Below are positions 1 to 8,267 of a stretch of DNA of 64,000 bases, in pieces; positions within the stretch are counted from its first letter, which is position 1; the number at the start of each line of letters is the position of its first letter. Under the pieces are notes generated by a model, which was not told the DNA's origin, did no database searches, and saw only the letters and a program-made list of their open reading frames with translations. The stretch is from Rufibacter sp. XAAS-G3-1 (lineage in GTDB: Bacteria; Bacteroidota; Bacteroidia; Cytophagales; Hymenobacteraceae): the NCBI RefSeq assembly GCF_013623775.1, contig NZ_JABFAM010000001.1, positions 124,001-188,000 of the forward strand, in the 5' to 3' direction. Position numbers and translations under genes: made by a program.

Positions 1-1269
1 CAGAGCATCTGCACCGGCACCACTCCTTTGACCTTGTCGGGTACTGACCCGATTGGGGGCGACGGCAACCTCAGCTTCCTTTGGGAGATGAGCACCACCA
101 GCCCTACTGCCGGGTTTGTGAACGCCAGCGGTAATGCCACGGGCAAGAACTACTCGCCGCAGGCGTTGATTGAAACCACCTGGTTCCGCAGAAAAGTAGG
201 ATCAGCCTCCAGCACAGACATCTCCAATGTGGTGAAAATTACGGTGTACTCGGCCATTACCAGAAACACCATCACCTCTGACCAGACGGTATGCTTGGGC
301 ACGGCCCCGGCCCCCATAGTGGGTGCTGCGCCTACGGGCGGCAACGGTACGTATGCCTATGTGTGGGAAAGCAGCACCAGTGGCCCAACCTCCGGCTTCG
401 GGACGGCCTTTGGCACCAACACTGGGCCTAATTACGCACCGGGTGCCTTGCAGCGCACTACCTGGTTCCGCCGGAAAGCATTCTCTGGAACCTGTGCCGA
501 AAGCGAAAGCAATGTGGTACAGATTACGGTAACGGCCCCGCAACCCCCTACCGTGCAGGAAACCTCTATCTGTATTGGCACCACCGCTACCTTAACTGCG
601 GTTACCCAGGTACCTGCTACCGTGGTAGAATGGTTTGACCAACCCGAGGGCGGAAGAATGGTAGGTTCTGGCTTATCCTTCACCACCCCTATCCTCAAAG
701 AGACCACCACATTTTACGTGCGGTCTGTTACCCAGAACTGCGCAAGTGTGCGGGTACCGGTAACCGTGAACGTTCCGGTATCTACCGCCAACGCAGGCCC
801 AGACCAGAACATTGTCTGGGGGAACTATGCCGCCTTAGAGGCCAAAGGAGGTTTGACCTACAGATGGTCACCAAGCACAGGGCTTAGCAACGCCCAGATT
901 GCCAACCCGGTAGCCAAGCCAGCAGTGACCACTACCTACACGGTGACGGTGACTACCCAGGATGGCTGTAGCTCTACAGACCAGGTGACCATTACGGTCT
1001 TGCACCCTATTCAGGTACCTAACGGCTTCACCCCTAACGGTGACGGCATCAATGATTACTGGGAGCTTCCTAACCTTAAAAAATACCCTTACAGCAATGT
1101 GCAGATCTTCAACCGCTGGGGGAACAAGGTATTTGAATCTACCGGCTATGAAACCCCATGGGAAGGGCGCATGAACGGGCAACCGCTTCCAGCAGCTACT
1201 TATTACTACATCATCCGCCTGGATGAGAAAGAGACTCCACTTACCGGAAACGTTACCATCATCAAGTAA
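1..1269 (+). CDS. C-terminal part of a large T9SS-exported protein with gliding-type (CHU_C) sorting domain
   Basis: The frame is open from base 1, so the start lies outside the window. The visible 422 residues contain repeated Ig/PKD-like beta modules; two begin with near-identical text around TWFRRKA and VVKITV/VVQITV, followed by a module with a CSSTDQVTITV end. The last roughly 85 residues carry PNGFTPNGDGINDYW (about bases 1018-1062), then QIFNRWGNKVFES and PWEGRMNGQPLPAATYYY. This is the type B sorting domain, which directs proteins through the type IX secretion system to the surface or medium. The next gene starts 6 bases downstream and encodes a PorP/SprF protein, the usual partner of CHU_C cargo, which suggests an operon. 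The function of the missing N-terminus is unknown; a large adhesin is most likely. Confidence 0.9.
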   Translation, partial: QSICTGTTPLTLSGTDPIGGDGNLSFLWEMSTTSPTAGFVNASGNATGKNYSPQALIETTWFRRKVGSASSTDISNVVKITVYSAITRNTITSDQTVCLGTAPAPIVGAAPTGGNGTYAYVWESSTSGPTSGFGTAFGTNTGPNYAPGALQRTTWFRRKAFSGTCAESESNVVQITVTAPQPPTVQETSICIGTTATLTAVTQVPATVVEWFDQPEGGRMVGSGLSFTTPILKETTTFYVRSVTQNCASVRVPVTVNVPVSTANAGPDQNIVWGNYAALEAKGGLTYRWSPSTGLSNAQIANPVAKPAVTTTYTVTVTTQDGCSSTDQVTITVLHPIQVPNGFTPNGDGINDYWELPNLKKYPYSNVQIFNRWGNKVFESTGYETPWEGRMNGQPLPAATYYYIIRLDEKETPLTGNVTIIK

Positions 1270-1275
1270 GCCTGT

Positions 1276-2295
1276 ATGAAAAAGCTTGCCACCATCTTCT
1301 TGTTCTTTGTGCTGATCTCTCCTGCCATGGCGCAGCAGAAAGCGCAGTACAGCCAGTACCTGTTCAATAACTTTTTGTTGAACCCTGCCCTGTCTGGGAT
1401 TGAAAGCTACACCGATGTGCGCATGGGTACCCGCCGCCAGTGGGTGGGCATAGACGGGGCTCCGGTCACGTACTACATCAGCGGGCATACTTCCTTCGGG
1501 ATGAGTGACCGGAACTCTCCCATGGGCCCCGGCACGGGCAAAGGGTTTATCCCCAAGATGCCGTCCAAGCACCCGCGCTCTACCAAGTACCACAAGTCCC
1601 GCCCGCACCACGGGTTCGGGGCGGTGGCCCAGGTAGATGAAACCGGCCCGTTGAGCACCACCAACCTGAACCTCACCTACGCTTACCACCACCCAATCAC
1701 GCGCCGCATTAACATGTCGGTGGGTTTGGCCGGGGGAATGGTGCAGACCCGCCTGGACGGAAACGCGCTCAACCTAATCAACAGCAATGACCCTTTGCTA
1801 CGGCCGGGTGCCATGAAAAGAACCAACTTTGACCTGGGGCTGGGCACCTGGATCTACTCAGATCAGTTTTACGTGGGTGCCTCGGCGTCCCAGCTCCTGA
1901 CCACCGTGGTGTCACAGACCGAAGGAGGCCAGACCCCGGAGCAAAAGCTGCAGCCGCACTTCTTCATGACGGGCGGGTACCGCATCAGAATCAGATATGA
2001 CCTAACCCTGGATCCTTCCATCATGCTGAAGTTCGCGAACCCCAGTCCTTTGTCAGTGGATCTGAACTTCAAGGCCACGTACGCTAACCGAATCTGGGGG
2101 GGTATGTCTTACCGCCACGGCGATGCGGTGGCCGCCATTATGGGCCTGAACGTAAACCACGTCCTGGACTTCGGCTACTCCTATGACCTGACCACCTCTG
2201 GCCTGAACAGCGCCAGCGCCGGCAGCCATGAATTGATTGTAGGGATCAAACTCCGCAACAAAACCCGGATGCTCTGCCCTGAGTGGCTCTGGTAA
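1276..2295 (+). CDS. PorP/SprF family type IX secretion membrane protein
   Basis: 339 residues with a signal peptide ending near residue 19 (SPAMAQ). The mature protein opens with QKAQYSQYLFNNFLLNPALSG, the hallmark of PorP/SprF outer-membrane barrels, and continues with alternating amphipathic strands. PorP/SprF proteins bind C-terminal sorting domains of T9SS cargo and anchor or export them. The gene sits 6 bases after a CHU_C cargo gene, as is usual for such cargo-PorP pairs, so this copy probably serves that cargo specifically. A palindromic terminator follows at 2317-2368. The family call is secure; the partner specificity is inferred from context. Confidence 0.92.
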   Translation: MKKLATIFLFFVLISPAMAQQKAQYSQYLFNNFLLNPALSGIESYTDVRMGTRRQWVGIDGAPVTYYISGHTSFGMSDRNSPMGPGTGKGFIPKMPSKHPRSTKYHKSRPHHGFGAVAQVDETGPLSTTNLNLTYAYHHPITRRINMSVGLAGGMVQTRLDGNALNLINSNDPLLRPGAMKRTNFDLGLGTWIYSDQFYVGASASQLLTTVVSQTEGGQTPEQKLQPHFFMTGGYRIRIRYDLTLDPSIMLKFANPSPLSVDLNFKATYANRIWGGMSYRHGDAVAAIMGLNVNHVLDFGYSYDLTTSGLNSASAGSHELIVGIKLRNKTRMLCPEWLW

Positions 2296-2316
2296 AGAGG
2301 AAGACCTCATCTGGTA

Positions 2317-2368
2317 AACTGCCCGTTTTTAGCTTCTTTTTAGAAAAGGAGGTTAAAAACGGGCAGTT
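2317..2368. terminator. Palindrome-family element after porP
   Basis: A perfect 15-bp inverted repeat (2317-2331 with 2354-2368) has arms reading AACTGCCCGTTTTTA. It ends the cargo-porP unit and belongs to the GTTTT...AAAAC palindrome family described in the findings. Confidence 0.7.
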
Positions 2369-2779
2369 CTCTTTTACAGAAAAGCCTGCATGAATGGCAC
2401 CGCCAAACGCACCATAAAGTACCAAAACCCCCACGCCGGAAGAAGGCGTTTACCTGCTGCACAACTTCTGTACTTTTCGCAAACTCCCTCTTCTTCCCGC
2501 CTCTTTCCTTCCAGCCTTCTTAGTCTCGTTGACTGCTCCTGGGAGCACCTATCCACCTCCATCACGTCTGCACACCTCTACCCGCAAGTTATTGGTTATT
2601 ACGCCTATCCTCTCTTTTCGCGCGCAAGCAAAAATATTTCCCAAAAACCCACGCACCAGGATTTAGACACAAAACCTCACAGGTGTTTTACCGTAAATAC
2701 CACATAAAGCCTTTAAGATAATTTCAAGAAGAAACCTGTTTCAAGCCCACACCTGTCTTACATTTTAATCCTGAATTCC
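2369..2779. other. Intergenic gap without a recognisable gene
   Basis: An open frame at 2390-2707 has no family resemblance and unlikely composition, so no gene is called. No repeat family was recognised apart from the palindrome just upstream. The stretch must contain the promoter of the 2780 gene, but no clear TTTG / TAnnTTTG pair stands out. Confidence 0.4.
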
Positions 2780-3178
2780 ATGAAAACGTTTACTCTTTCT
2801 ATCTGCTTGTTTCTCGCCCTGGTTTTCACCGCCTCGGCACAGGCTCCTTCCAATAAGGACGCGGTTGAAAAAACCACTGTTTCCGTCAGCCGCATGATGG
2901 TGGATGCCATGAAATTAAATGAGGTGGAGTATATCCAGATCCGGAACCTGAACCAGGAGCGCCTGCAAAAAGCCGCCGAAGTCACCAGAAAATTCGCCGA
3001 TGACGCTGCTGCCCGTGAAGCTTCTTTACGTGACATTGAAGAAGACTTTGAGAATAAACTTTTCAGGATCTTGAACAACCGTCAGGTAGAGGCGTACGCC
3101 GAATTCAAGACCAAACCAGAGGCGAACTTCATGTCTTTGGTACAGCAGGTTTCACCGGGCACTAAGAAAAAAGACTAA
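2780..3178 (+). CDS. Small secreted alpha-helical protein, unknown function
   Basis: 132 residues. A signal peptide is clear (MKTFTLSICLFLALVFTASAQ, cleavage near residue 20-21). The mature part is almost wholly helical and charged, with a central stretch rich in E, R, A and K (RNLNQERLQKAAEVTRKFADD) and a lysine-rich tail. This layout resembles small periplasmic helical proteins such as the Spy/CpxP-like or DUF4890-like groups, but I cannot match a family with confidence. It is monocistronic: a very strong terminator starts 9 bases after the stop. Location is likely periplasmic. Confidence 0.75.
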   Translation: MKTFTLSICLFLALVFTASAQAPSNKDAVEKTTVSVSRMMVDAMKLNEVEYIQIRNLNQERLQKAAEVTRKFADDAAAREASLRDIEEDFENKLFRILNNRQVEAYAEFKTKPEANFMSLVQQVSPGTKKKD

Positions 3179-3186
3179 CCTTTTAC

Positions 3187-3250
3187 CCGCCTGTACACGA
3201 GAAGAGGGGCCATATTGCATGGCCCCTCTTCTCGTGTACAGGCGGTTTCT
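3187..3250 (+). terminator. Very long perfect hairpin terminator
   Basis: Arms 3187-3213 and 3219-3245 are a perfect 27-bp inverted repeat (CCGCCTGTACACGAGAAGAG...) around a 5-base loop, followed by TTTCT. It ends the 2780 gene. The stem is about twice as long as usual for an intrinsic terminator. Confidence 0.85.
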
Positions 3251-3404
3251 AATCAAATCATGCTCTTCCCTGAAACACATTTTGGAGCTAGTTTGGCGAA
3301 AACACGTATAAAACAGGAAAGTTCTTCTGGCAGACGTTTGCGCCGGGGAGGAGTGAGCTGCCAACTGGCTCAATAGCTATCCTAAGCTTTTAATAAACCC
3401 AGAG

Positions 3405-3547
3405 CACTCGCTCGCGTCCCGCGGGTGTGGGTTACCTGCGGCCTCTGGCCGCTTGATGGTGTATCTCTGATGTCTCTTTGTCCATACCAAGCGGCGGGAC
3501 GCCGGGGTAGCTCACCCTCGCCAGAGGCGAGCGAGAGAAATCATTAC
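3405..3547. repeat. GC-rich intergenic repeat, 'CTCGCTCGCG' family, copy A
   Basis: Begins CACTCGCTCGCGTCCCGCG, contains GCCTCTGGCCGC and a later GCGGCGGGACGCCGG, and ends CCAGAGGCGAGCGAGAG. Related words occur at 47531-47645 and 33541-33635. The two ends are roughly inverted relative to each other (CTCGCTCGC versus GCGAGCGAG). No ORF is present. It accounts for much of the 690-base gap between the genes at 2780 and 3866. Confidence 0.55.
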
Positions 3548-3717
3548 TTTTGAGGGATTATTGAAAAACTACCTTAGAAACGGTTTTTCTCCGCTTGCCC
3601 TTTACGCGAAGTGCCATAGGTTGCCGCCGAAAGAACTTTCTCTCGTATATAAACCATATCTTTAACCCCGGTTTCCTTCTTAAGTAGCAGGACAAATTAA
3701 GCTATTTCTTTTGTTTT

Positions 3718-3795
3718 CCTGAAAGCATCTTGTGGGCGAACTGGCAAAGCGGTGAATAAACGCCATTGCCGTTCGCCACCCAGATCCTTTCAGGA
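3718..3795. repeat. Imperfect 34-bp hairpin element
   Basis: Left arm 3718-3751 (TCCTGAAAGCATCTTGTGGG...) pairs with right arm 3761-3795 with few mismatches. The same left-arm sequence recurs at 31071-31104 (TCCTGAAAGGATCTTGTGGG), so it is a dispersed element and not a local hairpin only. Confidence 0.6.
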
Positions 3796-3865
3796 GGACA
3801 AGGAGAAGAGATAGTTATTTCTGCCCTATTACTTACCACAGGGGAAACGCACTAAAAAGTAGCTT

Positions 3866-4093
3866 ATGGAATGGTTTAAAATATATAACCCCAAAGCAAT
3901 GAACTCCTTCCAGTTCGTTGCGCTCACCGGAATTATCATGTCTGCGCTGGCACACCTACTGTTACACCTGTGGGGCAAGCAGGTAGATTCGTTCAATTAT
4001 CTATACCTCTGCTGGGGAGTGCTTTTTGTCTTCGGCTCTATCCAGAACCTGCGGCACAATCCCGAAGACGACGATCACCACCACCATCATTAA
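3866..4093 (+). CDS. Small two-helix membrane protein with acidic-histidine tail
   Basis: 75 residues. Two hydrophobic segments (about 14-34, FQFVALTGIIMSALAHLLLHL, and 43-59, YLYLCWGVLFVFGS) suggest a helical hairpin in the inner membrane. The C-terminus ends EDDDHHHHH, a natural penta-histidine after three aspartates, which could bind a divalent metal. The ATG at 3866 is the first in frame and gives a hydrophilic N-terminus. The protein has no family that I recognise. It is a single gene, with a palindrome-family element about 120 bases downstream. Function unknown; metal binding is inference from composition. Confidence 0.65.
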   Translation: MEWFKIYNPKAMNSFQFVALTGIIMSALAHLLLHLWGKQVDSFNYLYLCWGVLFVFGSIQNLRHNPEDDDHHHHH

Positions 4094-4213
4094 TGGGCGA
4101 TGGAGCGATTGCATGAGGGAGAGAATTGAGTAAATTCTTTCAGCAGGGCTTCTACCTCATGCATTGTGTAGGATTGGTTATTTCCCCAGACAAGCTGCGC
4201 AATTCACTTAATC

Positions 4214-4266
4214 CGGCTTCTTGTTTTAGGGCTGTTTTCTGGAAAAGGGGATCAAAACAGCAGCCG
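4214..4266. repeat. Palindrome-family element (degenerate)
   Basis: CGGCTTCTTGTTTTAGGGCT pairs imperfectly with AAAACAGCAGCCG across TTTTCTGGAAAA. It lies between two plus-strand genes. Confidence 0.6.
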
Positions 4267-4331
4267 AAGCGCAACTCTTTTTTGTGCGTCTGCGGTGCCT
4301 CGGCTATCTTATGGTTTCAAACCCCACTCCC

Positions 4332-4895
4332 ATGACCAGAGAAGAAGCCTCCCAGATTTTACACCAATACACCAAAAGCGAAAGTCTTTTACGCCACGCC
4401 CGCACCGTTGAGCTGGTCATGCGCGCCTACGCCCACAAACTGAGCCAAGACCCGGAACGCTGGGGCAACACCGGCCTCCTCCATGATGCCGATTACGAAG
4501 CCTATCCAGACCGTCACCCCCACGTGGTGGTGGAACTGCTGCGCGAACGTGGCGAAGAGGAAATGGCCCACGCCATCTCGGGACACTACAGCCACTGGGG
4601 CGTACCCCATGAAAGCCTCTTGGACAAAGCCCTTTTAGGCTGTGACGAGATTACCGGTTTTGTGGTAGCCTGCGCCCAGGTACGGCCACAGCGTTTATCT
4701 GGACTGGAAGCTAAATCTGTCCTAAAGAAACTGAAACAAGCCAGCTTCGCCGCCTCGGTAGACCGCAACGAAGTCCGTTTAGGAGCCGAATTACTGGAAG
4801 TAGACTTAGCTGCCCACATTGACTTCATCATCCAATCCCTGCAACCCCACGCCGAAGAACTGCAACTGACTCCTGTTTCTTCAGAGGCTTCTTGA
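4332..4895 (+). CDS. HD-domain protein (HDIG-type phosphohydrolase family)
   Basis: 187 residues from the ATG at 4332; an upstream ATG at 4311 adds seven residues. The start was chosen because MTREEASQILHQYTKSESLLRHA matches the usual opening of this family. H22 and the doublet H51-D52 (GLLHDADYEAYPDRHP) form an HD metal site, with a later H in HAISGHYSHWG. Such small HD proteins are predicted metal-dependent phosphohydrolases of unknown substrate. The last codons overlap the possible TTG start of the broken nuclease gene that follows, where the base composition drops sharply toward AT. Confidence 0.82.
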   Translation: MTREEASQILHQYTKSESLLRHARTVELVMRAYAHKLSQDPERWGNTGLLHDADYEAYPDRHPHVVVELLRERGEEEMAHAISGHYSHWGVPHESLLDKALLGCDEITGFVVACAQVRPQRLSGLEAKSVLKKLKQASFAASVDRNEVRLGAELLEVDLAAHIDFIIQSLQPHAEELQLTPVSSEAS

Positions 4896-6051
4896 GAAGG
4901 CAAAATGTACATCAAACATTTATAATCATTAAAAAACTAGATGTGCTAGAAGAATACACAAGATTGTTAATTGATTTCAAGTCCCTACCTAAACACAAAC
5001 GTGCTAGGACTTTTATGGAAATTTCTGGCTATCCCCATTATGAAAATGTATGTAGCAATATTCTAAAATTCTATCTTGATATTAACAATGAACATGAACT
5101 TAAAGACCTAATTATTAATTCAGTTGTTCATTGTGCTGACAAAGACTTCCATCTTGAGTATGAGTTTGAAAATATCGAAGTATTAAGAGAGGTAGAAACT
5201 AACAACGGCAATAGATTAGATATTTTAATAAAAACAAATAATTATATAATCGGGATAGAAAATAAATTTTTCATCACTTACACAACGACCTTGAAGATTA
5301 TTATAAAACAATAAAATATTATTGTCATGAAACAAAGATTCTTATTTGTATAATTTTATCATTAAACCATCTCACAAGCTCTTCCGATTTAGATAAAATC
5401 AGAAGCAATAATTTTATCAACATTACTTACGAGCAGGTTTTTAAAAACATAAAGAATGACATTGGTCAATACCTAAACAACATCAATTCAGTCTATGCAA
5501 ACCATTTAATGGACTTTATTAGGTCTATTGAGAATTTAACTCCCAGAACTATGGAAAACAAAAGTCTTTGGACATTCTTTAAAAACAATCATGATGCAAT
5601 AAATGAATTAACTGAAAATTTTACACAATATCGCAATTCGCTTTACCAGAAGGTTTATCAATTGAAAGAAGTTTTCCCCAAAGAAGAATACGCACCGAAA
5701 GCAGAAAGCCAATGGATTTGGAATGGTGTTAAGGAAAGGAAAGGTGTAATGGCATTAGTTCACGACTATTCAATATCCGGAAAAAGGATCTCCGTTGACA
5801 CCTATATTGGGTTGAAATGTTGGGAAATAAAAGTATTTGGCCGTAACAAATAACCGACTAGCTTTTTATTTAATACAATGTGCTCAGATAATAACTTTTT
5901 ACCCAATAATTTAAACACTTACGAAAGAAATAACAGATTGGTACTCCAAAGGTTTGACACAGATATCGAAATATCTTTTGTTACACAATCATTAGCCGAA
6001 ATACTTAAGAGAATTGAGGAATACAAAACCGAGATTGACAAATCAGCATAA
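4892..6051 (+). pseudogene. Broken PD-(D/E)XK nuclease superfamily gene (frameshift and nonsense)
   Basis: The first segment (frame of base 4892) encodes ENVCSNILKFYLDINNEHEL and EVETNNGNRLDILIKTNNYI followed by IGIENK, the D...E-x-K core of the PDDEXK_4-like family. At the T-run 5267-5271 the sense shifts: this frame stops at 5312-5314, while the next frame reads HLHNDLEDYYKTIKYYCHET from 5275 and stays open to a TAA at 5851. Beyond that stop the same frame continues to 6049, giving RLVLQRFDTDIEISFVTQSL, which looks like the family's C-terminus. One missing base and one nonsense codon therefore explain the three pieces. The TTG at 4892 is only a nominal start. The DNA is markedly AT-rich compared with its neighbours, suggesting transfer followed by decay. 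A sequencing error in the T-run could explain the shift but not the stop. Confidence 0.8.
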
Positions 6052-6292
6052 AATAAGTAATATCACCTTCTCTACCATAAGTCTAATTGAACAGCAACGC
6101 GGCGGCAAGTGGACTGTTCTGGAAGAATAACCCCATCTAGGGCAGAACGAAAGAACAAAAGCTTCTACTAGCCTGGCCGTACCAGCCGAACCTGAATAAT
6201 TCCCTACTTTCGTAGCGAATTTTGTTGAAAGGAGAAAATAGAACCATTCTCCCGCCAAAACACACCGAAGGCAGTTCTCCCCATCCGCATTT

Positions 6293-7276
6293 ATGACGTT
6301 TTTACAAGTATCTGGCATTTACAAGCAGGGCGAAGAAGAGCCCGTTCTCCAAGACATCAGCTTTTGCCAACAAGAATTCCAAAAGGTGGCCATTGCCGGA
6401 GAAACGGGTTCGGGGAAGAGTACGTTGCTGAAGATTATTGCCGGTTTAATACAGCCAGAGGCGGGCACCATCACCTTTGAGAACGAACGCGTGAAAGGCC
6501 CCGCCGAGAAGTTGGTGGCAGGCCATCCCGGCATCGCGTATCTCTCGCAGCAGTATGAATTACCGGAGTTTCTGCGGGTAGAGCAGGTTTTGCGGTACGC
6601 CAACTCCCTCTCCCAGGCAGAAGCCGATGCCTTGTATGACGTTTGCAAAATCAGCCACCTGCTGCCCCGCAGAACCGACCAACTTTCGGGCGGCGAACGC
6701 CAGCGGATTGCCCTGGCCCGCCTACTCCTCACGTCCCCCAAACTGCTCTTGCTGGACGAGCCCTTCTCCAACCTGGACACCGGCCATAAAAGCCTCCTGA
6801 AAACCATCATCCAGGACATCAGTGAAAACCTGGACATTACGTGCATACTCATTTCACATGACCCGCTGGACAGCCTTTCCTGGGCAGATGAAATTCTGGT
6901 GATGCAAGCCGGAGAAATCCTGCAGACAGGAACGCCCGAGGAGATCTACCAAAGACCAGTCCATGAATACGTGGCCGGTCTGTTCGGGAAATACAACTTG
7001 CTTTCCCCGGCCCAAGCCAAGGTCTTCCCCGGAGTTTCAGAAGCGAACCAAACCCAGAAAAGGGGGCTTGTCCGCCCAGAGAGTTTCCATTTAGGAACCG
7101 AAGGAGGGAATGCCGTGGCAGGAAAAGTAAAGCGGGTCACGTACTATGGGAGCCATTATGAAATGGAAGTGATTTTGCCCGAGGTAACTGTTACGGTAAG
7201 AACGGGGACGGGGCAACTCAAGAAAGATGATGCGGTCTTTGTTTCCCTCGCCCCTGAAAAGGTGTGGTTTCTATAG
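6293..7276 (+). CDS. ABC transporter ATP-binding protein with C-terminal TOBE domain
   Basis: 327 residues. Walker A GETGSGKST is at 36-44, the signature LSGGERQ at 131-137 and Walker B LLLLDEP at 151-157, with a downstream switch histidine in ISHDP. Residues about 260-325 form a TOBE-like regulatory domain (GLVRPESFHLG..., TVTVRTGTGQ). The architecture matches importers of the spermidine/putrescine (PotA), iron (FbpC) or molybdate/sulfate type. No permease or binding protein is nearby, so it is an orphan ATPase and the substrate cannot be told. The ATG at 6293 gives the expected start just before the first strand (MTFLQVSGIYKQ). Confidence 0.88.
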   Translation: MTFLQVSGIYKQGEEEPVLQDISFCQQEFQKVAIAGETGSGKSTLLKIIAGLIQPEAGTITFENERVKGPAEKLVAGHPGIAYLSQQYELPEFLRVEQVLRYANSLSQAEADALYDVCKISHLLPRRTDQLSGGERQRIALARLLLTSPKLLLLDEPFSNLDTGHKSLLKTIIQDISENLDITCILISHDPLDSLSWADEILVMQAGEILQTGTPEEIYQRPVHEYVAGLFGKYNLLSPAQAKVFPGVSEANQTQKRGLVRPESFHLGTEGGNAVAGKVKRVTYYGSHYEMEVILPEVTVTVRTGTGQLKKDDAVFVSLAPEKVWFL

Positions 7277-7385
7277 GTAAGACCTTTCTCTTTTGAACTG
7301 TGGAAATGCAAAAGCTACACCGAAAATACAGAAACAGCCTTAAAATCTTACTGTGCCTACTTAGCAATAGCTGCCAGCAGTAAGG

Positions 7386-7545
7386 GTACGCATTCCGTCG
7401 CCCTTTGAAGGGGGATGAGAAAGGCGGAAGAAGAGGCAAGCAGCTTTCGTTCAATGCTAAACAGCCGGTGTAAAGCACAGGGAACGCCATTACCAGCAGG
7501 AGTAATCATCCTCCTACCCCCTTCAAAGGGGGACGAAATGCGTAC
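7386..7545 (+). mobile_element. MITE-like element with 29-bp terminal inverted repeats, copy 1
   Basis: The ends are inverted copies of GTACGCATTTCGTCCCCCTT plus TGAAGGGGG, with two mismatches. The 160-bp body has no ORF and matches 10621-10770 in reverse orientation almost base for base (about 5 differences). The inner CCCCCTTTGAAGGGGG is itself palindromic. Confidence 0.8.
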
Positions 7546-7660
7546 AAGAATCTGTGCATGAAGGCGATGAACCGGTACTTCTTAGTCTGAGTAAACCGCT
7601 CAATTTCCTAGTTGGCGTTAGTCCTTTCTCTTCAGGAATACCATCACCCTGAAAAGAATT

Positions 7661-7720
7661 AACCACAGGGGCGTTTTGGGCCTGTTTTCCGGAAAACAGG
7701 CCCAAAACGCCTCTGTGGTT
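7661..7720. terminator. Palindrome-family element, 30-bp arms, between convergent genes
   Basis: Arms 7661-7690 and 7691-7720 meet without a loop and differ at one position. The core is GCGTTTTGGGCCTGTTTTCC. It probably terminates both the ABC gene and the YciI-like gene. Confidence 0.8.
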
Positions 7721-7733
7721 TCAAGTAAAGGCC

Positions 7734-8024
7734 CTACACAACAGCGACTTTGAAGGGAGTGATGTCTACTTTCTCCCACACTTTCTGGAGCAGGTAAGGC
7801 TCCTGGGTCAGCCACTGCTGTACCCCGTCTTCATTGTCAAATTCCACCACCATGGTGGAGCCCATCATTTCCCCGCTAGGGTTGAGCATAGCGCCGCCTA
7901 GAATAAAATTTCCGGAGGCTTTCAACTTTTTCACCATTTCCAAGTGGTTCGGGCGGGCGGCCATGCGGCGCTCCAGGGCTTGGGCATCGGTGTAATCCAG
8001 GGCAGTGATCAGAAACTGTGGCAC
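7734..8024 (-). CDS. YciI-like protein
   Basis: 96 residues. The sequence MPQFLITALDYTDAQALERRM with H27 (RPNHLEMVKKL), GNFILGGAMLNPSGEMMGSTM and a C-terminal EPYLLQKVWEKVDITPF matches the YCII ferredoxin-like fold family. These are small dimeric alpha+beta proteins of uncertain enzymatic role, with His and Asp often proposed as active-site residues. The gene is monocistronic and divergent from the secreted phosphoesterase gene. The strong palindrome at 7661-7720 lies just past its stop. Confidence 0.88.
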   Translation of the reverse strand: MPQFLITALDYTDAQALERRMAARPNHLEMVKKLKASGNFILGGAMLNPSGEMMGSTMVVEFDNEDGVQQWLTQEPYLLQKVWEKVDITPFKVAVV

Positions 8025-8123
8025 AATCTGTAGAGGTTGGTTCTGATTGGAAGGTACAGAAAATACCTTACTCCTGTTTCATCGGGGCGAAAAGTCCTGC
8101 TAAGAGCTTGTTTCTTTCTGGCC

Positions 8124-8165
8124 CGTTTTTGGCCTTACTTTCATAAAACAGGTCAAAAACAAGAC
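8124..8165. repeat. Palindrome-family element in a divergent promoter region
   Basis: CCGTTTTTGGCCTTACTTTC followed by ATAAAACAGGTCAAAAACAAG. It lies between divergently transcribed genes, where no terminator is needed. Confidence 0.6.
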
Positions 8166-8267
8166 TTCCCATACTACTTCTTAAAATTTTTTAAAATACA
8201 ACCCAGAAGTTTCGTTTATCTATTGGCATTTGCAGATATTAGCCGCCGCTACTTTCTCCTTCCAACA

